Shown here: positions 8,318 to 17,394 of the stretch, piece by piece
Layout of the letters: each line of letters starts with the position of its first letter
Position numbering within the stretch: the stretch's first letter is position 1
Assembly (NCBI RefSeq): GCF_900215435.1
Contig: NZ_OCMY01000002.1
Span: 62,001-126,000 of the forward strand
DNA from: Candidatus Pantoea floridensis
GTDB taxonomy: Bacteria > Pseudomonadota > Gammaproteobacteria > Enterobacterales > Enterobacteriaceae
Reading direction: 5' to 3'
DNA: 64,000 nucleotides
Program-made: the position numbers and the translations under genes
The notes under the pieces: model-generated
Databases searched by the model: none
What the model was told of the DNA's origin: nothing
Seen by the model: only the letters and a program-made list of their open reading frames with translations

Positions 8318-9417
8318 CCTTGGGTTTGTGCCGGTAAGAAGGGTTCGCCGAGCGTCAGCATCAGGCGGTTAGCCCAGGCGAAAAAGGCCGCGGATTGAAT
8401 CAGATCCAGCAGTTCCAGCGTGCTGAATCCCTGATCGCGCAGCGCGTGCAGCTGCTTCAGGCTGGTGGCGGCCGGGGTGATCGATAATGTCGCAACCAGA
8501 TCGATCTGCGCCGCCCAGCGCGCCGATTGTCCGTGCGACAGCTCGGCACCCGGCGCGACATTCAGCAGCTTCTGTACTGCCGGTTCATCTTTCGAGAGCT
8601 GGCTGGCTTTGCGCGCGTGGACCGAGGCGCAGTAAATGCAGCCGTTGACCTTGCTTACCACCGTGGCGGCGAGTTCGCGTTCCGCGCGCGAAAGTCCACC
8701 AGCGGTGTAGAAGATGCCTTTATCGGTGAGCGTACGCTGCTCCAGCAGCGGCTGGTTGCGTCCCAGCAGGCGGAAGTAATCGGAATCGCTGTGGCCGAAC
8801 TTCGCCAGCGTGGCCTGCTCGTCAGCGCTAAATTCATTGAGCGGTTTCGCCGCCAGCCACGGCTCCCAGCCGAGTTCCTGCTGGGTAAAGGCGGTGAGGG
8901 CGGTTTTGCCGCTCAGGGTTAACGGCGCATCGTGCCACTTTCCGGCTACCGCATGCGGCTGCGCAGCCGTCTCTTCGCCATTCAGTAAACGCAAACCGAG
9001 CAGCAAACGGCTCTGGAAGCTGACAAACGCAATCAGCTGCGCCAGGGTGACGATACCGCGCGGCGACCAGCCGGCATGTTGCAGCGTGTCGATGTGCTGC
9101 GGCGCGGCATCCACTGGATGCCGACTGAGCAGTTCAGCAAACGCTAAACCCGCTTCAAAGCGTGCGTTATGTGATTGCGATTGCGCCTGCTGCTGATAAT
9201 GCGCCTGCAGCGCGCTTACACCGTGCCAGGCCGCGGCCTGTGCGGCGAGCGCAAAGCGTTCGGCTAACGGGAAATCCTCATCATCTTGCGTAAACAAGAC
9301 ATCGTAGCTGCCTTGCGTATGCTGCGTGGCGGCGGCGCGTTCGGCACGGGCTTGCGCCAGTTCGGAAGCGGGATCGATATCGGCCAGCGCATTAAGTAAA
9401 TCAAACGGTTGGGACAT
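8314..9417 (-). CDS. CMD/AhpD-fold fusion protein, Avi_7170 plus Avi_7169 type
   Basis: 367 aa with two carboxymuconolactone-decarboxylase/AhpD-like halves. The C-terminal half has the redox motif CIYCASVHARKAS (CxxC followed by His four residues on), expected of alkylhydroperoxidase-type enzymes. The N-terminal half lacks such a Cys pair. The halves correspond to what are separate families in other bacteria (Avi_7170 CMD and Avi_7169 alkylhydroperoxidase, as I recall the names). GGAG precedes ATG 9417. It sits between the monooxygenase and M20 genes, so removal of a peroxide formed by flavin chemistry is a reasonable but untested role. Confidence 0.85.
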   Translation of the reverse strand: MSQPFDLLNALADIDPASELAQARAERAAATQHTQGSYDVLFTQDDEDFPLAERFALAAQAAAWHGVSALQAHYQQQAQSQSHNARFEAGLAFAELLSRHPVDAAPQHIDTLQHAGWSPRGIVTLAQLIAFVSFQSRLLLGLRLLNGEETAAQPHAVAGKWHDAPLTLSGKTALTAFTQQELGWEPWLAAKPLNEFSADEQATLAKFGHSDSDYFRLLGRNQPLLEQRTLTDKGIFYTAGGLSRAERELAATVVSKVNGCIYCASVHARKASQLSKDEPAVQKLLNVAPGAELSHGQSARWAAQIDLVATLSITPAATSLKQLHALRDQGFSTLELLDLIQSAAFFAWANRLMLTLGEPFLPAQTQG

Positions 9418-9443
9418 ACAATTCTCCAGTTAAAGCATCAGTA

Positions 9444-9463
9444 GGTCGCCATTCATGGCGACC
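9444..9463. repeat. Class A palindrome inside the operon
   Basis: GGTCGCCATTCATGGCGACC, perfect, in the 55-bp gap between the monooxygenase and CMD genes. It is the only copy in the window that lies between co-directional genes of an operon. Confidence 0.9.
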
Positions 9464-9472
9464 GCTACTGAT

Positions 9473-10462
9473 TTAACCCCGCAGCGCGGGCGCGATATGG
9501 TCAGCAATCAGTTCAATGGAACGCAAAATGTCGGCGTGCGGCGGATCGATGGAGTGCACCTGAAAACTGATGTCGGTGACGCGTTGCAACACGGTATCGG
9601 CCAACAGCGATTGACGCACCCGATCGGCATCACCAAAATGCGCATCCAGCTGGCGCGCCTGTTCGTCCAGCGTCTGGCCAACCACATGTCCTGATGCACG
9701 GAAATGGTCGGCCTGACGCTGCAGGCCCGGCTCGGCCAGACGGCGTGCATAATCATTAGAATCAGCTACAAAGGCGGTGCGCGATGCCAGAATGCGCGGC
9801 GCGATGCCTGGCGGCAACGCCGCCAGATAGGCATCGATCATCGGGTTCTGTATCTGGTCGAGCGTTAAATCAGGTTGATCCGCCGGGCGCGGCTGGGTGC
9901 GCGACAGCATCAAACCGTGGCCCGCCTGGCCGGCGCGTGCCGCACCTTCCACTGAGAAGGTGGCGATCCACACGCGTTGGGCCAACGTTGGCGCGGCGGG
10001 ATAAAGATGATTATCCGGGTGCCCCAGCGTATCGCCGCGCCATGCGCTGAGTAGCTGATGCAGATGATCGGCAAACACGCTGGCGCGTTGGTCGATAGTG
10101 ATGCCGAACGGCAGAAACGAGGTGGCGGTGCCGCCTGAACCGAGCCCCACTTCCAGCCGCCCGTTACTCAGCAAATCCAACACCGCGGTATCCTCGGCGA
10201 CGCGCAGCGCGTTCTCCATCGCTAGCGTGATGATGCCGGTACCGAGGCGAATGGTGCGGGTGTGCGCGGCAACGTGCGCCAGAAACAGCAGCGGCGACGG
10301 CAGGCCGCCTTCCTTCTCGTGAAAGTGGTGCTGGGCAATCCACGCGCTGTCAAAACCGGTGCGCTCGGCATGTTGAATCTGTTCGGTGGCGAGGCGATAG
10401 CGCTGCTGTGCTGTGGTGTCATCCAACAGGCGGGTGAAAAAGCCAATACGTTTACGCGTCAT
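9473..10462 (-). CDS. Luciferase-like FMN-dependent monooxygenase (KPN_01858 type)
   Basis: 329 aa TIM-barrel flavin monooxygenase of the bacterial-luciferase superfamily. The N-terminus KRIGFFTRLLD, the AERTGFDSAWIAQHHF segment, TIRLGTGIITLAMENALRVAED and LSNGRLEVGLGSGG are typical of LLM enzymes that use FMNH2 from a separate reductase. The gene overlaps the ABC ATPase stop by 4 bp. Homologues travel with this peptide-type transporter in Klebsiella and others (KPN_01854-01858 families, recalled). The substrate is unknown; oxidation of an imported sulfur or nitrogen compound is the inference. Confidence 0.88.
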   Translation of the reverse strand: MTRKRIGFFTRLLDDTTAQQRYRLATEQIQHAERTGFDSAWIAQHHFHEKEGGLPSPLLFLAHVAAHTRTIRLGTGIITLAMENALRVAEDTAVLDLLSNGRLEVGLGSGGTATSFLPFGITIDQRASVFADHLHQLLSAWRGDTLGHPDNHLYPAAPTLAQRVWIATFSVEGAARAGQAGHGLMLSRTQPRPADQPDLTLDQIQNPMIDAYLAALPPGIAPRILASRTAFVADSNDYARRLAEPGLQRQADHFRASGHVVGQTLDEQARQLDAHFGDADRVRQSLLADTVLQRVTDISFQVHSIDPPHADILRSIELIADHIAPALRG

Positions 10463-12069
10463 GCAGACTCCTTAATCAGCGGACGGAAAGCGGGGATTGC
10501 GTCAATCAGCGCTTGCGTATACGCATGCTGAGGCGCAGAAAAGAGCGTGACGGTGTCACCTTGCTCCACCACTTCACCAGCACGCAGCACGGTAACGCTG
10601 TGCGCAATACGCCGCACGGTGGCGAGATCGTGAGTGATGAATAAGTAAGTGAGGCCGAGTTCACGCTGCAGCTGCTGCAGCAGCTGCAGAATTTGCGCCT
10701 GCACCGTGACATCCAGCGCCGAGGTGGCTTCATCCAACACCAAAATCGCTGGCTGCAGGATCAGGGCGCGGGCAATCGCTACACGCTGACGCTGGCCGCC
10801 AGACAACTCGCGTGGTTTACGTGTCAAAAACTCCAGCGGCAGGGCAACACGTTGCGCCACCGCTTCAACGCGCTGACGACGCGCTTCGCGACTGAGTTTT
10901 TCGAAGTTAAGCAGTGGCTCTTCGATAATGTTGAACAGCGTCTGGCGCGGATCGAGCGAAGCAAACGGGTTCTGATACACAAACTGAATCTTGCGGCGCA
11001 GTTGGCGCTGGGCTTCACCGCGCAACGCGGTGGCATCGATGCCGTCAATGACTACGCGTCCGCTATCGGCTTGCTCAAATCCCAGCAGAATGCGCGCCAG
11101 CGTGGTTTTACCCGAACCGGATTCGCCGACCAGCGCGTGCGTGGTGCCGCGCGCGACGGTAACGCTCACCGCTTTTGCCACCTGCAACTGATGATTGCGA
11201 CCGAGGGAAAACAGTTTATTGATGCCGGAGAGCTGAATCGCCGGTGATGAGAAGTTGGCCCGGGCAGGAACGGCCAGCGCGGTTTCACCGGGATCGGCAT
11301 CCTGCAGCAGCTGACGCGTATACGGATGCTGCGGCGCGTTGATCACCTGCTGCGCCGGTCCTTGCTCCTGCACCTCGCCGTGACGGAATACCAGCAAACG
11401 ATCGGCGCGTTCTGCTGCCAGCGCTAAATCGTGCGTAACGAACAGCACCGCGGTGCCCGATTCGCGGCGCAGCACGTCCAGCAGATCGAGGATGCGCTTT
11501 TGCACCGTCACATCCAGCGCGCTGGTCGGTTCATCGGCGATGATGATTTGTGGACGCAGGGCGAGGGCGATGGCAATCAGCACCCGCTGTTTCATGCCGC
11601 CGGAGAGTTGATGCGGATACTGCTTCAGGCGCTGCTCCGGATGGCTCAAACCCACTTTTTGCAGCAGCTCCAGCACGCGCTGCTGGCGCTCGGCTTGGCT
11701 GATTTTCAGGTGCAGCTGCAGCATTTCACCCACCTGATCGCCGATGGTTTTTACCGGATTGAGCGAGTTGCCCGGATCCTGCGGCACTAAGCTGATGTTA
11801 ACGCCACGTAGGCTATCGAGCCGTTTTGACGACCAACCGGAGATATCGGTGCCGTTCAGCACAATCTTGCCGCTGTCACGGCGACCGTTCTCCGCCATCA
11901 GGCCAATAATGGCCTGCGCGGTGGTGGTTTTGCCGGAACCGGATTCCCCGACCAGCGCCACCATTTCACCAGGCTGCAATTCAAAGCTGACGTTGTGTAC
12001 CACCGCGCGCCATTCGCCGCGCTGGCGATAGCTCAGGGTTAAATTCTCAATGGCTAATAACGCGCTCAT
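10459..12069 (-). CDS. Peptide-type ABC transporter, fused dual ATP-binding protein
   Basis: 536 aa with two complete ATPase domains in one chain, equivalent to DppD and DppF joined (as in YejF or GsiA). Each half has Walker A GESGSGKTT, the first near residue 40 and the second near residue 315. The signatures are LSGGMKQRVLIAIAL and LSGGQRQRVAIARAL, and the Walker B sequences are [12 protein letters not shown] and ILVLDEATSALD. It overlaps its neighbours by 4 bp on both sides. It energises the permeases encoded by the two upstream genes. Confidence 0.95.
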   Translation of the reverse strand: MSALLAIENLTLSYRQRGEWRAVVHNVSFELQPGEMVALVGESGSGKTTTAQAIIGLMAENGRRDSGKIVLNGTDISGWSSKRLDSLRGVNISLVPQDPGNSLNPVKTIGDQVGEMLQLHLKISQAERQQRVLELLQKVGLSHPEQRLKQYPHQLSGGMKQRVLIAIALALRPQIIIADEPTSALDVTVQKRILDLLDVLRRESGTAVLFVTHDLALAAERADRLLVFRHGEVQEQGPAQQVINAPQHPYTRQLLQDADPGETALAVPARANFSSPAIQLSGINKLFSLGRNHQLQVAKAVSVTVARGTTHALVGESGSGKTTLARILLGFEQADSGRVVIDGIDATALRGEAQRQLRRKIQFVYQNPFASLDPRQTLFNIIEEPLLNFEKLSREARRQRVEAVAQRVALPLEFLTRKPRELSGGQRQRVAIARALILQPAILVLDEATSALDVTVQAQILQLLQQLQRELGLTYLFITHDLATVRRIAHSVTVLRAGEVVEQGDTVTLFSAPQHAYTQALIDAIPAFRPLIKESA

Positions 12070-12923
12070 GCGTCACCTCCTGCCAGCTGGCGGCTGATGC
12101 GATTGGCGGCCAGCACCACCGCGACCACCACGATGCCGGGGAAGGTGGTGAGCCACCAGGCGGTTGCCAGATAGTTACGCCCTTCGGCGATCAGTAACCC
12201 CCATTCCGGCGTTGGCGGCGGGGTGCCATAGCCGAGGAAGCTCAGCGTGGAGAGCGCCAAAATTGCCTGGCCAAACTGCAGGGCGGCAAAGGCGATTACC
12301 GCCGTCAACGAGTTGGGTAAAATGTGGCGCCACAGCACGCGCCAGAAGCTGCCGCCGCTGCCGTAAGCCGCCTCAACAAACTCACTGCGGCGCACGCGCA
12401 CGACTTCACCACGCGCCAGGCGGGCGAAGCTGGCAATTGACGCAATGCCCACCGCCAGCGCGGCATGCACAGTGCCGAAGCCGAGCAGAATCAGAATACT
12501 GAGCGACAGCAGTAGCGACGGAATTGACAGCAGCACATCCACCAGACGCATTAAGGCGTTTTCGGTGCGACCGCCAATCGCTCCCGCCAGCACGCCAAGT
12601 GAGGTGCCGCCAATCAGGCCCATCGCCACCGCCGCAACGGCTGCAGCCAATGATTGTGAGGTACCATAGATGATGCGCGTATAGAGATCGCGACCCAGCT
12701 GATCGGTGCCGAGCCAGTACGCGGCCTGCGGTGGCAGACGTTGCGCGCCGGGCACGCCTTCGGTTGGGCTGAAATGGGTAAACAAACTGGGCGCAAAGGC
12801 CGCCAGCAGCGCCAGTAGCATCACGCCCCACGCCAGCCACAAACCTGGCTGGATATGTAGCGCGCGCGCCGCCCGTGCGTTGCCGTTGCTGTGACGCGCA
12901 GTTGAATAATCGACCAAGCTCAT
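12066..12923 (-). CDS. Peptide-type ABC transporter permease, DppC-like
   Basis: 285 aa inner-membrane permease. It has an N-terminal helix (LWLAWGVMLLALLAAFAPSLF), then HYLGTDQLGRD-like sequence (YWLGTDQLGRDLYTRIIYG), which marks DppC/OppC-type subunits. The ATPase-coupling EAA loop is around EAAYGSGGSFWRVLWRHILPNS. Overlaps of 4 bp with both neighbours show tight coupling. Confidence 0.93.
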   Translation of the reverse strand: MSLVDYSTARHSNGNARAARALHIQPGLWLAWGVMLLALLAAFAPSLFTHFSPTEGVPGAQRLPPQAAYWLGTDQLGRDLYTRIIYGTSQSLAAAVAAVAMGLIGGTSLGVLAGAIGGRTENALMRLVDVLLSIPSLLLSLSILILLGFGTVHAALAVGIASIASFARLARGEVVRVRRSEFVEAAYGSGGSFWRVLWRHILPNSLTAVIAFAALQFGQAILALSTLSFLGYGTPPPTPEWGLLIAEGRNYLATAWWLTTFPGIVVVAVVLAANRISRQLAGGDA

Positions 12924-13867
12924 CGGTGGCCTCCGGCAATGGATTGCAGGCGCGGGTCGAACAGCGGCATCAGCGCATCGACCAGCAGGTTAATCAGCAC
13001 AAAGGCCAGCGCGGAGATCATCACCACCGCTTGTAACACCGCGACGTCCTGATTATTTACCGCCTGCTGCGTCAGCTGGCCAATGCCGCTCAGGCCAAAT
13101 ACGGTTTCGGTAATCAGCGCACCGGCAATCAGTTCGCCGAGCAGTAAACCGGCGACGTTAAGTACCGGCAGCAGCGCATTGCGCATCACGTGATGCCACA
13201 ATACGTGGCTTTCGCTGGCTCCTTTGGCACGCGCCACCGCCACAAACGGCTGGGTGAAAACCTGATCAATGCTGCGCAACAGAATCTGCGCCAGCGGCGC
13301 GGAGATTGGAATCGCCACGGTAATGACTGGCAGGATCAGGCCTTGTAGCGCTGAAGGGTTGATCACCGGAATCCAGCGCAGCTGGAAGGAGAACAGCTGA
13401 ATCAGCGCGATGCCGAGCCAAAAGGTGGGCAGCGAGATAAACAGCGCGGGCACCGATTGCAGCACTGAACGCAGGAAGCGCAGCCTGGGCAAACGCGACA
13501 GCGCCGCCAATGCAAATGCAATCAGCGTGGCGAGCGCAAAACCGAGCAGCGCCAGTTGCAGCGTGGCAGGCAGGTTGCTAACCAGCTGTTCGCTGACCGG
13601 CACGCCTGCCTGCACCGAGTAACCGAAATCGCCGCGCAACATCGCCAGCAGCGTGTGCACGTACTGCTGCCAGAGCGGATTATCCGCGCCGTAAGCCAGG
13701 CGCATTTCGGCGATTTGATCCGGGCTGAGGCCCAGATCCGGGTTCTGAAACTTGATCAGCACCGCATCGCCGGGCAGCACCTGCAGCAGAAAGAACGACA
13801 GGGTAAACGCGGCCCACAGCACCAAAACGCTTTGACCCACTCTTCGCAGCAGTGAACGTTGCATCAT
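12920..13867 (-). CDS. Peptide-type ABC transporter permease, DppB-like
   Basis: 315 aa inner-membrane permease. The N-terminal helix VLVLWAAFTLSFFLLQVLPGD and the following AYGADNPLWQQYVHTLLAMLRGDFGYSV match the DppB/OppB family. The EAA-loop segment ARAKGASESHVLWHHVMRNALLPV couples to the ATPase. A gap of 9 bp separates it from the binding-protein gene. Confidence 0.93.
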   Translation of the reverse strand: MMQRSLLRRVGQSVLVLWAAFTLSFFLLQVLPGDAVLIKFQNPDLGLSPDQIAEMRLAYGADNPLWQQYVHTLLAMLRGDFGYSVQAGVPVSEQLVSNLPATLQLALLGFALATLIAFALAALSRLPRLRFLRSVLQSVPALFISLPTFWLGIALIQLFSFQLRWIPVINPSALQGLILPVITVAIPISAPLAQILLRSIDQVFTQPFVAVARAKGASESHVLWHHVMRNALLPVLNVAGLLLGELIAGALITETVFGLSGIGQLTQQAVNNQDVAVLQAVVMISALAFVLINLLVDALMPLFDPRLQSIAGGHR

Positions 13868-13876
13868 TAACCTGCC

Positions 13877-15499
13877 TTAGTGTTTTTCCAGCCACGCGCC
13901 GTAGAACGACGGTCGACCTACGGCCTCAAAATCGATGCCTTTTAGCCATGGCGCACCGGCAAAGACCTGTGGCTCTTCAAAGATCGGAATGACGTAGGCC
14001 TGTTCGAGCAGATAACGCTGCGCATCGCCGGTCACCGCCAGACGCTTGGCCGGATCGACCTCAGAGGAGATGTTCAGCAATAGCGTATTGAGCTTGTCGT
14101 CGCGGAAGTTCTGCACCTTGTCGCTGGAGCCGCCTTTCTGCAGCAGCGCATCGCGGTTAGTCGTGTAGAACTGGCTTTTCACCACGTCGGGATCGGCGCG
14201 GCCCACTTCTGATACCACCAGCGGGGTTTTCAGCGGATCGAGGTTATCCAGCACGCGGCTACCGGCATCACCGGCTTTAACCGCCAGCGCCACACCCACC
14301 TGACGCCACTGCTGTGCCACCAGCTGCAGCACTTCTTTGTTCTGCGGCTGCGGCAAGGATTCATAAACCGCTAGCGCCAGCTTCTTGCCATCCTTCTCGC
14401 GAATGCCGTCGCTGCCCGGTTTCCAACCCGCTTCATCCAGCAGCTTTTTCGCCAGCGTAGGATCATATTTCAGTTTGTCGGACAGATTGACGTAACCGGC
14501 CGCCGAGGTGGCGATCACCGAGGTGGCCTGCGGGTAGTTCGGCGAGAACAGGGTTTGCACCACCTGCTGCGCGTTGGTGGCGTGCAATAGCGCCTGACGC
14601 ACTTTCACATCGCTGACCAGCGGGTTATCCGGGCGGAAGCTGATGCTGTCGTTGACGCCGCGCGTGGGTGCGGCATAAATCGGGAAGTTTTGCTGCTGCG
14701 CCTGCTTCTCGTCATAGGCTTGTACCTGACGGATAAAGTCGGCCTGACCGGCCAGCAGTGCGCCAATGCGTACGCTGTCTTCCGGCGTGACGATGAACTT
14801 GATGCCGTCGAGATTCGCGGGCCCTTGCTGCGAGAGGTTTTTCGGGCCCCACTGGTAATCTTTGCGCGCGGTTAAATCGACTTCGCGCCCGAGTTTTTCA
14901 TCGCTGACCACAAACGGGCCGGAGCCAATAATATGGCGCGCATCGCCTAACTGATCGAAGCTACGCTGCAGAGTGCTGAGGGAAACAAGACCGGATCCAA
15001 TGGTTGCCGTGCCTTGCAAAAAACCGGGGGACGGCTTTTTGAAATAGAATTTCACTGTTAGTGGATCAATAACCTCACTGCGATCGTAATTATTAATCAC
15101 TTCAGAAACCGGCAAGCGCTGGGCTTTATTTCCCAGCCCGTAGGTATCAAAGTTTTTCGCTACCGCGTTCGCATCTAATGGCGTGCCATCAGAAAACGTC
15201 ACGCCGGGACGAATTTTAAAGGTGTATTCGGTTTTATCAGCGTTGCTACTCCAGCTTTCGGCAATCCACGGCTCAACCTGCAAGGTTTTGGGATTTTGCC
15301 ACGTCAGCTTATCGGTGATTTGATTCAGAATACCGCCGTTAGGATAAAAACCACCGGCAGGCGGATAGAGGTTGGTATGCGCCTGCTGTTCAAGATAAAT
15401 CAGTGTGCCGCCTTTGACCGGCGTATCCGCCGCGTGGGCGCTAAAAATCCCTGATAGCAGGGCTAAACTTAGCGCCTGCAAGTGAAATTGCTTAGTCAT
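13877..15499 (-). CDS. Peptide-type ABC transporter substrate-binding protein (KPN_01854 type)
   Basis: 540 aa periplasmic protein of the SBP_bac_5 (DppA/OppA) fold and first gene of the leftward operon. The signal peptide is MTKQFHLQALSLALLSGIFS followed by AHA. GGTLIYLEQQAHTNLYPP opens the mature protein, and WIAESWSSNADKTEYTFKIRPGVTFSDGTPL is the diagnostic family motif (17-35 residues into the domain). The start was set at ATG 15499 with GGGAAA upstream; a TTG at 15520 is less likely. The ligand is unknown. This family accompanies luciferase-like and CMD genes, as here. Confidence 0.93.
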   Translation of the reverse strand: MTKQFHLQALSLALLSGIFSAHAADTPVKGGTLIYLEQQAHTNLYPPAGGFYPNGGILNQITDKLTWQNPKTLQVEPWIAESWSSNADKTEYTFKIRPGVTFSDGTPLDANAVAKNFDTYGLGNKAQRLPVSEVINNYDRSEVIDPLTVKFYFKKPSPGFLQGTATIGSGLVSLSTLQRSFDQLGDARHIIGSGPFVVSDEKLGREVDLTARKDYQWGPKNLSQQGPANLDGIKFIVTPEDSVRIGALLAGQADFIRQVQAYDEKQAQQQNFPIYAAPTRGVNDSISFRPDNPLVSDVKVRQALLHATNAQQVVQTLFSPNYPQATSVIATSAAGYVNLSDKLKYDPTLAKKLLDEAGWKPGSDGIREKDGKKLALAVYESLPQPQNKEVLQLVAQQWRQVGVALAVKAGDAGSRVLDNLDPLKTPLVVSEVGRADPDVVKSQFYTTNRDALLQKGGSSDKVQNFRDDKLNTLLLNISSEVDPAKRLAVTGDAQRYLLEQAYVIPIFEEPQVFAGAPWLKGIDFEAVGRPSFYGAWLEKH

Positions 15500-15998
15500 G
15501 GTGTTTCCCTTTTTTATCAATAGCCCGACGGGCGGTTTTCATCATCAAATGCCGCACCCGCGAGTTGAACCAATGAATTGCACTAAGCTTTGCCGAAAAT
15601 GATAAATAGATAGAAAGTCACATCGTAAGGCGTAATGTAGCAACACGATTCAGTACACGTGATAAGTGAAGCTCTGCGCATATTCTGAACGGTTTGTATG
15701 AAGAGACTGATTTTGCGTTAATTTGAACATGTATAGTGATTAAGGCTGGGAAAGTAATAAGGGAAAATTCAATTATGATGTAATGTCCCGGTTAAATTAC
15801 TTTCATATTCAATGAGACGGTAGTTATCTTTTATAAGCTTAGCTGAACATAACTTTGAGTCGTGGCTGAGGTTAGTATCCCTTAGTAAAGCGACTAGCAG
15901 CTATCATTATTTAGTGAGCGATAAAGTTTATTTAATTAATGGCTTTGAATGCCTAGGTCTTAAATGTTGTGTTGATTTTATAATGTATAGGGGTAAGT
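15500..15998. other. Intergenic region: operon promoter and left edge of AT-rich island
   Basis: 499 bp. The part next to the operon (15500-15600) has normal composition and must hold its promoter; it contains the motif at 15581-15599. From about 15600 on the sequence becomes AT-rich and stays so to about 17890. No further gene, hairpin terminator or RNA was recognised. Confidence 0.5.
15581..15599 (+). repeat. Left copy of 19-bp imperfect direct repeat flanking the island
   Basis: CACTAAGCTTTGCCGAAAA. It matches 18002-18020 (CACTTAGCTATGCCGAAAA) at 17 of 19 positions in the same orientation. The copies bracket the AT-rich island. They could be remnants of a duplicated junction or two operator sites for the operons on either side. 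Confidence 0.55.
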
Positions 15999-16818
15999 AT
16001 GGACTCATTATTGATTAATATGATGCACTCGGGTGGAAGAAACAGACTTTGGGCTGAGACAATGCTTAATCAGGAAGCCAGAATATTAATCCAGACAGCT
16101 AATTCACTTTCGTCGAATCATCTTCAGGACGCTATGACTCGATTGAACTTTGTTCAAGAAATAAAAAGTTTAATCGAAGAGCAGTTTTCAATAGCTAGCA
16201 GAGCAGAATCTGATGAAGAGTGTCTCGCATGCATAAAAAAAACTAAGAGAAGAGAACGTAAGTCTTGAAGAGCAGGGGCGTATGCTGCGTATGGAGACTG
16301 CAAAAATTTATGCTAAAGTTGAAGTTATTCGTGAAAATAATAAAGTGGTTGGATATGTCATTTCTGCAGTTCATATTGTTATTTCTGGAGTTGCTCTATT
16401 TGGTGGAATGATAATGATGTCGACAATGACACCAATCGGCGTGCTTGCAGGGGCAATTCTTTATGTAGATGGTATAAATGGTATAACAAAGGAAGTTAAT
16501 AATCTTTATTATAGTGAAAATCCTGACTCTGAAGGAATCGTTGCAAATGCAGCTATGGATACTGCCAGTTTTATGGGGTTTAAGCCTGAGTCTGGTTTGG
16601 CATTTTATAATGCTATCTCATTGGGTGCTAGTGCATACAGTATTTTTGGGTTAACAAGAAGAACAGAAGCGTGGCGTCTTTTTAGATGGCTTCCTCGTGA
16701 TTATTATAGAAAAGTAGACACCATGAGTAAACCAAAGTTAACGATGAAGATTGTTGGTTATGGTATAAAAGCAAAAGTAATATATGACCTAATTAGCACT
16801 GAGAGGTCGGTTGATTAG
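15999..16818 (+). pseudogene. DUF4225 family protein, frameshifted in an A8 run
   Basis: Two ORFs (15999-16268 and 16282-16818) that form one DUF4225-type protein when one A of the eight at 16235-16242 is removed. The joined reading continues ACIKK-LREENVSLEEQGRMLRMETAKIYA without a stop and gives about 272 aa. The second part has two hydrophobic segments (VISAVHIVISGVALFGG and MTPIGVLAGAILYVDGI) and the conserved end WRLFRWLPRDYYRKVDTM then MKIVGYGIKAKVIYDL. The function of DUF4225 is unknown. The frameshift may be a real mutation, phase variation, slippage at the A-run or a sequencing error. AT-rich relative to both flanks. Confidence 0.75.
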
Positions 16819-17129
16819 TTTCGGGATTTTTTTAAATGACGCCAGGATTTATAGGCCAAAATTGGTGGTTGAGAAAGCGCTGCTACCACTATACCGCAGG
16901 ATATTCCTATAGAACCTGAAAAGATACTTTCTTTCGACCCGAAAATAAATAATAGTATAAGAGCAGTAAGGCAACAAAAAACAACAAAGATAAATATAGA
17001 GAAACGTTTCGCAAGATCTCTGATGGCTTCATCAATTGAACCGCCATAGCTATCAATGTTGTTTTTTATTTTTATCATGTCTGAATGGCTAAAGCCTGAC
17101 TCTAATAGTTTTTTTTCGCTCACGCCCAT
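16815..17129 (-). CDS. Small two-helix membrane protein, unknown function (convergent with DUF4225)
   Basis: 104 aa, not recognised. The N-terminal half is a short soluble helical part (LLESGFSHSDMIKIKNNI, then DEAIRDLAKRF). It is followed by two membrane helices (SIFIFVVFCCLTALILLFIF and GSIGISCGIVVAALSQPP). The 3' end overlaps the DUF4225 3' end by 4 bp. Its layout (soluble helix pair, DLxxRF, two helices) is shared with the protein at 17395-17715. Pairing of a DUF4225 gene with small membrane proteins hints at a partner or immunity-like role, which is speculation. Confidence 0.65.
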   Translation of the reverse strand: MGVSEKKLLESGFSHSDMIKIKNNIDSYGGSIDEAIRDLAKRFSIFIFVVFCCLTALILLFIFGSKESIFSGSIGISCGIVVAALSQPPILAYKSWRHLKKSRN

Positions 17130-17394
17130 AGTATTATTGCCTTTAATTTTAAAAAAAACACTGCATCACGATAAGATTATACAGTATAAAAACAAAATGT
17201 CTTATCAATAAAGATATTTTGAATGATGTTTTTACTCTTAGTTATGTCTGCATGTCTAATCTAATCTCTCAAACGGTTAACATTAATTGCTGGTGATGGC
17301 CTTGCTGTAAATTCAGTATATGGGGATTCTCAGTAACCTATTATTTTTCTTAAAGGAGCTAAAAATGTTAAAAAATGGAAGTTATTCAAGATTA

